Shown: piece after piece, positions 1 to 9,038 of the stretch
Numbering within the stretch: position 1 is the stretch's first letter
Layout of the letters: each line of letters starts with the position of its first letter
Assembly: GCF_024586915.1 (NCBI RefSeq)
Contig: NZ_JANBVS010000002.1
Span: forward strand, 124,001-188,000
DNA length: 64,000 nt
Direction of reading: 5' to 3'
From: Bradyrhizobium sp. SRS-191
GTDB taxonomy: Bacteria; Pseudomonadota; Alphaproteobacteria; Rhizobiales; Xanthobacteraceae
Program-made: the position numbers and the translations under genes
Notes under the pieces: model-generated
Told to the model about the DNA's origin: nothing
What the model saw: the letters and a program-made list of their open reading frames with translations, nothing else
Databases searched by the model: none

Positions 1-65
1 CGGCGCGGCCCGCAACGGTCGCCGTGCGCGACCGGTGAGACGCACCGGGTCCAAAGGGGGATGCG

Positions 66-824
66 ATGCTGTTGAAGCGTTTGGTTCAGGCCGCCTGTGC
101 GGCGCTCGTCGTGGCCGCGGTGACGCCAGCCTCTGCGCAGCAGGTGCTCAAGGTTGGCTCGACCCCGACCGGCATTCCCTTCACCTTCCTCGACACCAAG
201 ACCAACCAGATCCAGGGCGTGATGGTCGATCTCATGACCGAGATCGGCAAGGACGCCGGCTTCAACGTGCAGATCGAGCCGATGCAGTTCTCGGCGCTGA
301 TCCCCTCTCTCACCTCCAGCAAGATCGACATCATCGCCGCGGCGATGTTCATCACGCCGCCGCGCAAGGAGGTCGTCGATTTCTCCGATCCGATCTACAC
401 CTATGGCGAGGGCCTGATCGTGCCCAAGGCCGACACCAAGGCCTATGCCTCGCAGGAGGATCTCAAGGGCGAGGTGGTCGGCGCGCAGGTCGGTACCGCC
501 TTCGTCGATGCGCTGAAGAAGTCCGGCCTGTTCTCGGACGTGAAGGCCTACGACACCATTCCCGACATCCTGCGTGATGTGAACACCGGCCGCCTCAAGG
601 CCGGCTTCGCCGACTATCCGATCCTCGCCTACAATCTCAAGCAGGGGGCCTTTCCCGATGCGCGGCTCGTCGCCAGCTACAAGCCCGTCACGGTCGGCTC
701 GGTCGGCATCGCCGTGCGCAAGGGCGAGGCCGAGCTGCTCGGCAAGATCAACGCTTCGCTGGCCAAGCTGAAGGCGAACGGGACGGTAGACAAGATCCTC
801 GACAAATGGGGCCTGAAGGGCTGA
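66..824 (+). CDS. Amino-acid/amine ABC transporter, substrate-binding protein
   Basis: A 252-residue periplasmic solute-binding protein of family 3 (polar amino acids, opines, amines). The first 25 residues form a Sec signal peptide (two basic residues, Ala/Val-rich core, cleavage after ASA). The mature part begins with the family pattern LKVGSTPTGIPFTFLD, and the ligand-domain segments GVMVDLMTEIGKDAGF and QVGTAF follow. An AAAGGGGG Shine-Dalgarno sequence lies just before the ATG. The gene is followed after 7 bases by the permease gene, then the ATPase and an FAD oxidase, so this is the binding component of a complete importer. The ligand cannot be read from the sequence; the oxidase suggests an amine or amino acid. 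Confidence 0.9.
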   Translation: MLLKRLVQAACAALVVAAVTPASAQQVLKVGSTPTGIPFTFLDTKTNQIQGVMVDLMTEIGKDAGFNVQIEPMQFSALIPSLTSSKIDIIAAAMFITPPRKEVVDFSDPIYTYGEGLIVPKADTKAYASQEDLKGEVVGAQVGTAFVDALKKSGLFSDVKAYDTIPDILRDVNTGRLKAGFADYPILAYNLKQGAFPDARLVASYKPVTVGSVGIAVRKGEAELLGKINASLAKLKANGTVDKILDKWGLKG

Positions 825-831
825 CCCGACA

Positions 832-1485
832 ATGAGCAGGTTCTGGCACGACGCCGTCGAGTTCTTTCCGATCCTGCTCAACGGCGTGGTGCTGACGATC
901 GTCGTCACCCTGGGATCGCTGCTGCTCTCCACGGTGCTGGGCCTGGTCTGGGCGATGATGCGGGTGTCCGGCATCCGCGTCCTCTCGGGCGTGAGCGCCG
1001 GCCTGATCAATTTGATCCGCGGCATCCCGATCATCGTGCTGCTGTTCTATCTGTACTTCGTGATGCCCGATCTCGGCGTCACTCTGTCAGCGCTGCAGGC
1101 GGCCATCCTCGGCCTCGGCATCGCCTATTCGGCCTATCAGGCCGAGAACTTCCGCGCCGGCATGGAGGCCATCGACAAGGGGCAGATCGAGGCCGCGCAA
1201 TCGATCGGCATGGGCTGGTGGATGACGATGCGCCGCGTGGTGCTGCCGCAGGCGGTGCGCATCGTGCTGCCGCCCTACGGCAACGTCATGATCATGATGC
1301 TGAAGGATTCCTCGCAGGCCTCCACCATCACGGTCGCCGAGCTGGCGCTGCAGGGCAAGCTGATCGCATCCTCGACCTTCAAGAACTCCAGCGTCTTCAC
1401 GCTGGTCGCGCTGATGTATCTCACCATGAGCGTGCCGCTGATCCTGCTGGTCAGGCACTTCGAGAAGCGAGCGGCGCGGAGATGA
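832..1485 (+). CDS. Amino-acid/amine ABC transporter, permease
   Basis: A 217-residue inner-membrane permease of the HisM/GlnP type. It has about five hydrophobic helices and the EAA loop that contacts the ATPase ([20 protein letters not shown], residues about 121-140). Length and helix layout are normal for polar amino-acid permeases. Its TGA stop overlaps the ATG of the ATPase gene in an ATGA arrangement, which suggests translational coupling. It is probably the only permease of the system and would act as a homodimer, since no second permease gene is present. Confidence 0.92.
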   Translation: MSRFWHDAVEFFPILLNGVVLTIVVTLGSLLLSTVLGLVWAMMRVSGIRVLSGVSAGLINLIRGIPIIVLLFYLYFVMPDLGVTLSALQAAILGLGIAYSAYQAENFRAGMEAIDKGQIEAAQSIGMGWWMTMRRVVLPQAVRIVLPPYGNVMIMMLKDSSQASTITVAELALQGKLIASSTFKNSSVFTLVALMYLTMSVPLILLVRHFEKRAARR

Positions 1486-2213
1486 TCGAGCTCGTCGACG
1501 TCCACAAGAGTTTTGGCAAGGTCGAGGTGCTGAAGGGCATCACGGCCTCGGTCGAGAAGGGCGAGGTGGTCTGCATCATCGGCCCGTCAGGCTCCGGCAA
1601 GTCGACCATCCTCCGCTGCATCAACGGGCTGGAAAACTACGATCGCGGCACGATCAGCGTCGAGGGGCTGCGCGTGGACCGCGCTGCGCCGTCGATCGTG
1701 GCGATCCGCACCCAGGTCTCCATGGTGTTCCAGCGCTTCAACCTGTTCCCGCATCGCACCGCGCTCGACAATGTCATCGAAGGGCCGCTGTACGTGAAGA
1801 AGGAGCCGCGCGCGGCGACGCTGGAGCGCGGCCGGGCGCTGCTCGCCCAGGTCGGGCTGGCCGACAAGGCCGACATGCATCCGCCGCAGCTCTCCGGCGG
1901 TCAGCAGCAGCGTGTCGCGATCGCCCGCGCGCTGGCGATGCAGCCCAAGGCGATCCTGTTCGACGAGCCGACCTCGGCGCTCGACCCGGAGCTGGTCGGC
2001 GACGTGCTCGGCGTGATGCGCAAGCTTGCCGATGACGGCATGACCATGGTCGTTGTCACCCATGAGATCGGCTTTGCCCGCGAGGTCGCCGACCGCGTGC
2101 TGTTCATCGACTGCGGCGTCATCGTTGAGCAGGGGCCCGCGAAGGCGATGCTCAATCAACCGCAGCACCCGCGCACGCAGGACTTCCTGCGCCGCGTGCT
2201 GCATCCGATGTGA
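1482..2213 (+). CDS. Amino-acid/amine ABC transporter, ATP-binding protein
   Basis: A 243-residue ATPase of the GlnQ/HisP type that powers the importer. Visible motifs are Walker [10 protein letters not shown], the Q-loop in [13 protein letters not shown], the signature [15 protein letters not shown], Walker [13 protein letters not shown], and the H-loop [10 protein letters not shown]. The start at [12 protein letters not shown] is chosen because the ABC fold begins there and the ATG overlaps the permease stop; the open frame extends further upstream only as out-of-frame permease sequence. The FAD oxidase gene follows directly. Confidence 0.93.
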   Translation: MIELVDVHKSFGKVEVLKGITASVEKGEVVCIIGPSGSGKSTILRCINGLENYDRGTISVEGLRVDRAAPSIVAIRTQVSMVFQRFNLFPHRTALDNVIEGPLYVKKEPRAATLERGRALLAQVGLADKADMHPPQLSGGQQQRVAIARALAMQPKAILFDEPTSALDPELVGDVLGVMRKLADDGMTMVVVTHEIGFAREVADRVLFIDCGVIVEQGPAKAMLNQPQHPRTQDFLRRVLHPM

Positions 2214-2230
2214 TGTTCGAAAGATCCGCC

Positions 2231-3523
2231 ATGACGACTCCTGATCGCCTTCCGCTGCCGCCATCGGTCTATGCCGTGACGGCGGTTGAGCCTGTGGCGA
2301 CCCCACCGCTCGACGTCGACCGCAGCGTCTCGGTCGCGATCATCGGCGGCGGCTTCACCGGCCTGTCGACGGCGCTGCATCTGGCGGAGCAGGGCACCGA
2401 CTGCGTCGTGCTCGAGGCGCAGGAGCCCGGCTGGGGCGCCTCCGGCAACAATGGCGGCCACACCAATCCCGGCATGAAGCATGATCCGGATCAGATCGAG
2501 GCCGATTTCGGCGCCGAGCTCGGCCGTCGCATGATCGACTTCGCCTATGGCACGACAAACTTCACCCACGACCTGATCCGCCGCTACCAGATCCCCTGCG
2601 AGGCGCGGCAGCAGGGCACGCTGCGAGCCGCCTATCATCCCGCGAGCGCCACGGCGATCGAGCGCACCGCCGAGCAGTGCATCCGCCGCGGCATGCCGGT
2701 TGAGCTGTACGACCGCGCAAAGCTGCGCGAGGTCACCGGCAGCGACCGATATGTCTGTGCGATGTTCGACGCGCGCGGCGGCGACCTGCATCCGCTGAAC
2801 TACGCGCGCGGGCTGGCGCGGGCGGCGGTCTCGGCCGGCGCCGCCGTCCATGGCGACACGCCGGCGCTGTCCTTGCGCCGCGATGGCGCGCGCTGGCGGA
2901 TCGAGACGCCGCGCGCGGTGGTGCATGCCGACAAGGTGCTGATCGCCACCAACGGCTTCACCGGCGATCTCTGGCCGGAGCTGCGCCAGACCGTGATCCC
3001 GGTGTTCTCCTCGATCGCCGCGACGGCGCCGCTGCCCGACGACATCGTGCGCGCGATCATGCCGACGCGCTCGGTGCTGTATGAGAGCGGCCACATCACC
3101 GTCTACTACCGTATCGACCAGAACAACCGCCTGCTGATGGGCGGCCGCGGGCCGATGCGCTGGATCAATTCGCCGGGCGACGTCGCCTATCTCATGCGCT
3201 ATGCCGAGCAGCTCTGGCCGCAGCTCAAGGGCGTCGCCTGGACCCATGGCTGGAACAGCCGGCTCGCCATCACCAAGGACCACTATCCGCATGTGCACGA
3301 GCCGGCCGAGAGTGTGCTGATCTCGCTCGGCTGCAACGGCCGCGGCGTCGCGCTGTCCACGGCGATGGGCGCGCAACTGGCGCGCCGGCTGATCGGCGGC
3401 ACGACTGCCGAGATCGACATGCCCGTCACCGGCATCACGCCGATCCCGCTGCATGCCCTCTGGCCCATCGCCGTGACCAGCGCCGTCATCGCCGGCCGGG
3501 TGCGCGACCGGCTGGGGCTCTGA
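2231..3523 (+). CDS. FAD-dependent oxidoreductase, DAO/PuuB-like
   Basis: A 430-residue flavoprotein of the D-amino-acid-oxidase superfamily. The N-terminal dinucleotide fold is clear (VAIIGGGFTGLSTALHLAEQ), and GASGNNGGH matches the conserved GASGRNGGQ stretch of the PuuB/OrdL subgroup, which oxidises gamma-glutamylputrescine and other amines. A C-terminal FAD-contact segment is present near GCNGRGVALSTAMG. The ATG at 2231 is preferred (CGAAAGA upstream); GTG 2210 and ATG 2213 are in-frame alternatives that would overlap the ATPase stop. Gene order makes it likely that it oxidises the imported compound. A small ACGGCT/AGCCGT hairpin lies just after the stop, between this gene and its convergent neighbour. 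Confidence 0.85.
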   Translation: MTTPDRLPLPPSVYAVTAVEPVATPPLDVDRSVSVAIIGGGFTGLSTALHLAEQGTDCVVLEAQEPGWGASGNNGGHTNPGMKHDPDQIEADFGAELGRRMIDFAYGTTNFTHDLIRRYQIPCEARQQGTLRAAYHPASATAIERTAEQCIRRGMPVELYDRAKLREVTGSDRYVCAMFDARGGDLHPLNYARGLARAAVSAGAAVHGDTPALSLRRDGARWRIETPRAVVHADKVLIATNGFTGDLWPELRQTVIPVFSSIAATAPLPDDIVRAIMPTRSVLYESGHITVYYRIDQNNRLLMGGRGPMRWINSPGDVAYLMRYAEQLWPQLKGVAWTHGWNSRLAITKDHYPHVHEPAESVLISLGCNGRGVALSTAMGAQLARRLIGGTTAEIDMPVTGITPIPLHALWPIAVTSAVIAGRVRDRLGL

Positions 3524-3568
3524 CGGCTTCGCCAGCCGTGACGATGCCGCCGGGCGCTCGCAGCAGGC

Positions 3569-4348
3569 TCAGGCCGGCTGCGCGCCAGGCCACAGGATCT
3601 CGATGTGCTCGTTGTTGAAATGCGGATCGTCGTCGGCGCCTCTGCGCCAGCACGTCATGCCGTCCGGCAGCGTGTTCATCCGGATGTCCTGACCGTCCGG
3701 CACCAATCCTCCCAACGCGAGCAGGTCGATGAACCGGTTGATGAGGTCGAAGACGGCGTCCCGGTGCTCGGCGCGGACCCGGTGGATGCTGAGGTCCGGA
3801 CGGCCGAACTTGCGCATGCCCCTGGTGTGGATCCACTCGGTGCCGTCGGCTTCCTGTGAGATCAGGGTGATGACGTGCTGCCGTGGCGTGCAATGGCCGA
3901 CGTTGAAAATGCGTGCGCGCCATTCCGGCGGGGTCCACCATTTCAGGATCAGCGGGTCGTAGATCGCGACCCCGCCGGCATCGAGGCAGAAGGTCAGCAG
4001 GCCGACCATGTCGCGAAGATAGCCCAATGTCGGGGGATCGCTCACCTCGCCTCTGATGACGAGGCAAAAGTCCTGTGCCGCGACCACGGCCGCCAGATCC
4101 GGGTCCTCGGTCGTGAGCCTGGTCCAGGCATGGCCGGTCCGGAAGCGCGTGACCACCGTGGGATTGGCTTCCGGGCCGAAGGCCAGCAGGTCGAAGCCCT
4201 CAGGGACGCCGCGCGAACGATAGATGCTCCGGGACAGCGGCCGATCGATGTCCACCCAGCCATAGACGATGTACATCAGGCAGGGATTCCTGCCTCCGGC
4301 GGCGAAGTAGGGGCGGGGCCAGTCGATGAGGGGGAGGGGGGCGTTCAT
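3569..4348 (-). CDS. Uncharacterised protein, first of two tandem paralogues
   Basis: A 259-residue soluble protein with no signal peptide and no family that I recognise. It aligns along its whole length with the gene at 4659-5450: both share a WPRP-x-FAAGG opening, a CLVIRGEV-x-DPPTL-x-Y block, TFCLDAGGVAIYDP, KWW-x-P-x-EWRAR, a TEW-x-HTRG-x-RKFGRPD-x-S block, and an FNNEHIEI ending. The TRG-x-RKFG-x-PD block vaguely recalls immunity-type proteins of polymorphic toxin loci, but I cannot support that name and see no toxin gene nearby. Convergent with the oxidase gene. Confidence 0.75.
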   Translation of the reverse strand: MNAPLPLIDWPRPYFAAGGRNPCLMYIVYGWVDIDRPLSRSIYRSRGVPEGFDLLAFGPEANPTVVTRFRTGHAWTRLTTEDPDLAAVVAAQDFCLVIRGEVSDPPTLGYLRDMVGLLTFCLDAGGVAIYDPLILKWWTPPEWRARIFNVGHCTPRQHVITLISQEADGTEWIHTRGMRKFGRPDLSIHRVRAEHRDAVFDLINRFIDLLALGGLVPDGQDIRMNTLPDGMTCWRRGADDDPHFNNEHIEILWPGAQPA

Positions 4349-4658
4349 CCGCCTGGCTCCGACGATTGCCGAGACCCGACCTCACGGGTTGGCGATATCC
4401 AGATTCGAATGGCGGGCGCGACGGCCTGGCCGCCCCGTGTCGGAGCTCCCGGCAACAACAGCGACAGAATCGGGATCGGACGCACGGCTGGCTCTCCGAC
4501 GGCGGCACAACGAAGACGGGCCACGCCAATGGCGTAGTCCGCTGATCGTTGGCGACAGCGAAGGCGGAAATGAGATCAATTTCGATTCTCAGACGACCGC
4601 TGGCGTCTTTCGGCTTGCGGCATGATCTGGGCGTCGGACACAACCGGCGCGGATGGGG
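4349..4658. other. 310-base spacer between the tandem paralogues
   Basis: Open frames here are short and arginine/serine-rich and continue into the paralogue in the wrong frame. I see no convincing gene, strong hairpin or promoter. It presumably holds the promoter of the 3569-4348 gene, because 310 bases is long for a shared transcript. Confidence 0.4.
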
Positions 4659-5450
4659 TCAGGGGTGGCCGACCTGGCTGTCGGGCCAAACGATCTCGAT
4701 GTGCTCGTTGTTGAAATCGGGATCGTCGCTGCTGCCCTTGCGCCAGCAGGTCATCCCGGCCGGCAAGGCGTGCATCCGGATCTCCTGACCGTCAGGGACC
4801 CGTCCGCCCGAAGCGAGCAGCTCGATGAAGCGATTGATGAGCTCGACAATGGCCGTGCGATGCTCTGCGCGGACCCGGTGCACGCTGATGTCCGGGCGTC
4901 CAAACTTGCGCAGGCCGCGCGTGTGATACCATTCGGTGCCATCGGCATCCTCGGAGACCAGCGTGACGACGTGCTCATGCAGCGCCGACTGGCCGCTATC
5001 AAACGCTCGCGCGCGCCACTCCGACGGACGCCACCATTTGAACATCTGTGGGTCGTAAATGGCGACGCCGCCGGCATCGAGGCAAAAAGTCAGCAGACCA
5101 CTGACGTCGCGAAAGTAGTTCAGCGTCGGCGGATCGTCGACCTCGCCTCGAATGACCAGACAGGAATCCTGCGCCGCAATCTGTGCCGCGAGCTCGGGGT
5201 CTGTGCTGATAAGACGGTCCCAGAGGAAGCCGCTCCGAAAGCCGCTCACGACATCAGGATGAACGGTCGGGCTGTAGCCCATGAGCTCGACTCCCTCCGG
5301 GATCCCTTCCGTCCGGTAGGCGATGCGGGACAGCGGCTGCGCGAAATCGACTCTGCCGAAGACCACATAAAATAGAAAGGGATTGTTGCCACCGGCAGCG
5401 AATTGCGGTCGCGGCCAGTCAGCCAAGGGCAAGCTCGTCTCGTTCTCCAT
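4659..5450 (-). CDS. Uncharacterised protein, second of two tandem paralogues
   Basis: A 263-residue paralogue of the protein at 3569-4348, collinear with it from the WPRP-x-FAAGG opening to the FNNEHIEI ending. Invariant aromatic and charged residues (KWW, EWRAR, HTRG, RKFGRPD) suggest one fold and one function kept since duplication. The two copies differ most at the extreme ends. No transmembrane helix, signal peptide or known catalytic motif is visible, so the function is unknown. The ATG at 5450 is the first start in a frame that agrees with the paralogue. Confidence 0.75.
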   Translation of the reverse strand: MENETSLPLADWPRPQFAAGGNNPFLFYVVFGRVDFAQPLSRIAYRTEGIPEGVELMGYSPTVHPDVVSGFRSGFLWDRLISTDPELAAQIAAQDSCLVIRGEVDDPPTLNYFRDVSGLLTFCLDAGGVAIYDPQMFKWWRPSEWRARAFDSGQSALHEHVVTLVSEDADGTEWYHTRGLRKFGRPDISVHRVRAEHRTAIVELINRFIELLASGGRVPDGQEIRMHALPAGMTCWRKGSSDDPDFNNEHIEIVWPDSQVGHP

Positions 5451-5482
5451 GCCTCGTCACCCCGCGTATCCGGTTGTGCACC

Positions 5483-5989
5483 TCACTCCTTCTTCAGGAA
5501 CACGTAATCCGCCGCGTAGGCCACGCTGCGAAACTGTCCGGCGGTCTCGCAGGCGCCTTCCAGCTTGCCGCCCGCCGTATTGATCCGCTGCACCGTGGTC
5601 ACGTCCGACAGCACGCCCTGGCCACCGCGGTGGGAGACGACGGTGAGCTTCAGCCAGGGGATGTCGGCCTCGGTGGCGCCGATGGCGGTCCCCACGACGC
5701 GGCCGGTCACGATCGAGCCGTCCTGGTGCTCCCAATTCGGTCCGGCGTAGTGCCGGCCGACGGTCTTGCCATCCGCGGACAAAGTGGCGATCGGCTCGCG
5801 GAACGCCCAGGCGAGCTTGCCGTCCTTGTCCGTCTTGCATTCGTAGACCTGCGCGCCCTCGGCATGCAGTGTCAGCACCGGCTTCTCGCCGGCGGCCACC
5901 AGAGCGTCGGGGATCGTGGTCTCGGCGGCATGAGCCGGGATGGTCAGGGCGCCCAGCAGCACCAGCGACAAGGTCGGGATCACGCGCAT
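5483..5989 (-). CDS. DUF3455 family secreted protein
   Basis: A 168-residue exported protein. Residues 1-21 are a signal peptide ending in AHA. The mature part has the features I associate with DUF3455: V-x-ALHAEG-like start (here LTLHAEGAQVYECK), a HYAGPNWEHQDGS core, and a late RINTAGG-x-LEG-x-C segment. Function is unknown in the family; members are often found in the envelope of proteobacteria and fungi. It is downstream of icd on the same strand, but a terminator-like hairpin separates them. Confidence 0.8.
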   Translation of the reverse strand: MRVIPTLSLVLLGALTIPAHAAETTIPDALVAAGEKPVLTLHAEGAQVYECKTDKDGKLAWAFREPIATLSADGKTVGRHYAGPNWEHQDGSIVTGRVVGTAIGATEADIPWLKLTVVSHRGGQGVLSDVTTVQRINTAGGKLEGACETAGQFRSVAYAADYVFLKKE

Positions 5990-6013
5990 GGTCTAGTCCT
6001 CAGGTGACAGCGG

Positions 6014-6049
6014 AAAATGAAACGGGCCACGCTTGTGGCGCGGCCCGTT
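6014..6049 (-). terminator. Rho-independent terminator of icd
   Basis: Read on the minus strand, an AACGGGCC...GGCCCGTT stem (6049-6042 paired with 6028-6021) closes a loop of 13 bases and runs into TTTCATTTT. It lies about 40 bases past the icd stop, the expected place for an intrinsic terminator. Confidence 0.7.
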
Positions 6050-6086
6050 GATAGGTGACGTCAGCGAAAGGCGAAAGTGGGGAAAC

Positions 6087-7301
6087 TTACGCCGCCATCG
6101 CCTTGGTCAGGTTCTCGGCGATCTTGTCGAGGAACCCGGTGGTGGACAGCCAGCGCTGGTCGGCGCCGACCAGCAGCGCGAGGTCCTTGGTCATGTAGCC
6201 GGCCTCGACGGTGTCGACGCAGACCTTCTCCAGGGTCGAGGCGAACTTTGCCAGCTCGGCATTGTTGTCGAGCTTGGCGCGGTGCGACAGGCCACGGGTC
6301 CAGGCGAAGATCGAGGCGATCGAGTTGGTCGAGGTCTCCTTGCCCTTCTGGTGCTCGCGGTAGTGGCGGGTCACCGTGCCGTGGGCGGCCTCAGCCTCCA
6401 TTGTCTGGCCGTCCGGGGTCATCAGCACCGAGGTCATCAGGCCGAGCGAGCCGTAGCCCTGCGCCACGGTGTCGGACTGCACGTCGCCGTCATAGTTCTT
6501 ACAGGCCCAGACGTAACCGCCCGACCACTTCAGCGCCGCGGCGACCATGTCGTCGATCAGGCGGTGCTCGTAGGTGATCTTCTTGGCCTCGAACTTGTCC
6601 TTGAACTCCTTCTCATACACCTCCTGGAAGATGTCCTTGAAGCGGCCGTCATAGACCTTCAAAATCGTGTTTTTGGTCGAGAGATAGACCGAATAGTTCT
6701 TGGAGAGGCCCATGTTGAGCGAGGCGCGGGCGAAGTCGTAGATCGACTCGTCGAGGTTGTACATCTCCATGGCGATGCCCGGGCCGGGCGCCTTGAAGAC
6801 TTCCTTCTCGATCACGGTGCCGTCGTCACCGACGAACTTCATCGTCAGCACGCCCTTGCCGGGGAACTTGAAGTCGGTGGCGCGGTACTGGTCGCCATAG
6901 GCGTGGCGGCCGATGATGATCGGCTTGGTCCAGCCGGGGACGAGCCGCGGCACGTTCTTGCAGATGATCGGCTCGCGGAACACAACGCCGCCAAGGATGT
7001 TGCGGATGGTGCCGTTCGGCGACTTCCACATCTCCTTGAGGCCGAATTCCTTCACCCGGGCTTCGTCGGGGGTGATGGTCGCGCACTTGACGCCGACGCC
7101 GACCTTCTTGATCGCGTTGGCCGCATCGATCGTGATCTGGTCGTTGGTCTTGTCGCGGCTCTCCATCCCCAGGTCGTAATACTGCAGCTCGATGTCAAGG
7201 AACGGGTTGATCAGCTTGTCCTTGATGTACTGCCAGATGATCCGGGTCATCTCGTCGCCGTCGAGCTCGACGACCGGGTTGGTCACCTTGATTTTTGCCA
7301 T
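6087..7301 (-). CDS. icd: NADP-dependent isocitrate dehydrogenase
   Basis: A 404-residue homodimeric isocitrate dehydrogenase (EC 1.1.1.42) that makes 2-oxoglutarate, CO2 and NADPH in the TCA cycle. It is the eukaryote-like type common in alphaproteobacteria, recognisable from [13 protein letters not shown] at the N-terminus, KSPNGTIRN (isocitrate binding), [20 protein letters not shown] (metal and substrate aspartates), and [14 protein letters not shown] (coenzyme region). The start at [18 protein letters not shown] is the family start; the open frame runs further upstream without similarity. A terminator follows at 6049-6014. Confidence 0.97.
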   Translation of the reverse strand: MAKIKVTNPVVELDGDEMTRIIWQYIKDKLINPFLDIELQYYDLGMESRDKTNDQITIDAANAIKKVGVGVKCATITPDEARVKEFGLKEMWKSPNGTIRNILGGVVFREPIICKNVPRLVPGWTKPIIIGRHAYGDQYRATDFKFPGKGVLTMKFVGDDGTVIEKEVFKAPGPGIAMEMYNLDESIYDFARASLNMGLSKNYSVYLSTKNTILKVYDGRFKDIFQEVYEKEFKDKFEAKKITYEHRLIDDMVAAALKWSGGYVWACKNYDGDVQSDTVAQGYGSLGLMTSVLMTPDGQTMEAEAAHGTVTRHYREHQKGKETSTNSIASIFAWTRGLSHRAKLDNNAELAKFASTLEKVCVDTVEAGYMTKDLALLVGADQRWLSTTGFLDKIAENLTKAMAA

Positions 7302-7602
7302 GATCGATGGGGCCTTCTTGGAAACAGCGCGCCAGGAATGGAAAGCGCTTGTGAAATCAAGCGCGTCATAGCACTGCTGCACCGCATGCGGAAGCGCACC
7401 CGGTAGGCTCACGGTGCTGATTTTCGCAGCCCGCTCATGCGGTGGGCAAAGCCGGCAAGGCGACGGCCTGCGATTTCGAGCAAACTGCAAATTTCTTGGC
7501 TAAGCCGATTATTTTGCTTGAGAATTCTGGCCAGCCGGGCCAACGGAGCGGGCAGGGCGCCGCAGCGGCGCTTCATCTGACATGGAAGTTGAGGATCGAC
7601 CG

Positions 7603-8802
7603 GTGTCGGGCACCGACAAGACCAAGGCAGGAATGGAGATCGCCGGCCCAGTGGTGATCCTTGTCGAGCCGCAGCTCGGCGAGAACATCGGCATGGCTGC
7701 GCGCGCCATGGGCAACTTTGCGCTGACCGAGCTGCGCCTGGTGAACCCGCGCGACGGCTGGCCGAACATCGCGGCCGAGCGGGCAGCCGCCGGCGCCGAT
7801 CACATCATCGACCATGTCCGCCTCTTCGACACGCTGCCGGAGGCGATCGCCGATCTCGACCTGGTGTTCGCCACCACCGCGCGCTCCCACGACCAGGCCA
7901 AGCCGGTGATGGGCCCGGAGGGGGCGGCGCGGGAGATGCAGGGCCAGATCGCCGCCGGCGGCCGGGCCGGCATCCTGTTCGGCCGCGAGCGGGCCGGCCT
8001 CACCAACGAGGAGGTCGCCCGGGCCAACCGCATCATCACGTACCCGGTCAATCCGGGCTTCGCCTCGCTCAACCTCGCCCAGGCCGTGCTGCTGATGGGC
8101 TATGAATGGTTCAAGCTGGTCACCTCGGGCTCGCTGCCGTTCGAGATGCCCGAGCGCTCCGAGCGCGCCAGCCAGGGGCAGATGGAGGCCTTCTTCGAGA
8201 ACCTCGTGCGCGAGCTCGACCGGGTCGAATTTCTGCGGCCTGCCGAGAAGCGCGAGACCATGCTGGTCAATCTGCGCAACATCTTCTTCCGCATGGAGCC
8301 GAGCCGGCAGGACATTCATACGTTGCACGGCATCGTCATGGCGATCGCCGAGGGGCGCAAGGGGCCGGCCAAGGGCGGCGTGCTCGACAGCGAACAGGCG
8401 ATGCGCTTGCGGGCGCTGATCGCGGAGCAGGGCACAATCGCCAACCTGCCGGATTCCCGCGGCTCGCTGCGTGGGCTGGCGCGGCTGCTCCGCCGCAACC
8501 CGACCGATGCCGAGCGCGCGCTGTGGCATGCGCTGTCGCGCGACCGGCGCTTCGCCGGCCAGTTCAAGCGCCAGACCCCGGTCGGCCGCCACATCCCGGA
8601 TTTCGTCTCCTTCATCCACCGCCTTGCGATCGAGCTGGTGGGGACCGACGAGAGCGAAGGCGTGGTCGCAGACCGTGCGCAGCGCCGGGCTTGGCTGGAG
8701 AGCCGCGACTACCGCGTCACCGAGGTGAGGACGGCGGATGTCGAGGCGGATCTGGAAGCCGAGCTGGTCAGGCTGCAGGCGCTGATTGCGCAGACGAAGT
8801 AG
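7603..8802 (+). CDS. TrmJ-family tRNA methyltransferase fused to a DUF559-like nuclease domain
   Basis: A 399-residue protein (406 from an upstream ATG at 7582). The GTG at 7603 is preferred because GAGGA lies 8 bases before it. Residues about 10-255 are a SPOUT methyltransferase of the TrmJ type, which 2'-O-methylates position 32 of tRNAs with SAM: VVILVEPQLGENIGMAARAM, the LVNPRDGWPN block, ILFGRERAGLTNEE (knot loop) and NPGFASLNLAQAV. After a linker, residues about 285-395 match DUF559, a Vsr/PD-(D/E)xK-like domain (LRRNPTDAERALWHALSRDR, F-x-RQTPVGRHIPDFV, then a WLES-x-DYRV tail). In the second half the usual VEVDGGQH stretch reads IELVGTDES, so the nuclease site may be altered. Confidence 0.85.
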   Translation: MSGTDKTKAGMEIAGPVVILVEPQLGENIGMAARAMGNFALTELRLVNPRDGWPNIAAERAAAGADHIIDHVRLFDTLPEAIADLDLVFATTARSHDQAKPVMGPEGAAREMQGQIAAGGRAGILFGRERAGLTNEEVARANRIITYPVNPGFASLNLAQAVLLMGYEWFKLVTSGSLPFEMPERSERASQGQMEAFFENLVRELDRVEFLRPAEKRETMLVNLRNIFFRMEPSRQDIHTLHGIVMAIAEGRKGPAKGGVLDSEQAMRLRALIAEQGTIANLPDSRGSLRGLARLLRRNPTDAERALWHALSRDRRFAGQFKRQTPVGRHIPDFVSFIHRLAIELVGTDESEGVVADRAQRRAWLESRDYRVTEVRTADVEADLEAELVRLQALIAQTK

Positions 8803-9038
8803 CGATCGCGCAGCTCGATCCGCTCGACGGCGAACGCTGCGTTTGTCGTCCCATCGTCTTGTGCCGCTAACGGCTTGCAATCTCACAACGCCGACGGCGA
8901 GGTGCCGTTCAATGCAGCCGAGTCCGCGATCCCGTTTACACCGGCTGAACGATGATTCCCGAATGCAATTGCCGATTGTGGTCCACCCCGCCGGCATCGG
9001 TAACATCAGTGCACCACAACGATAACAGGGGGACACAC

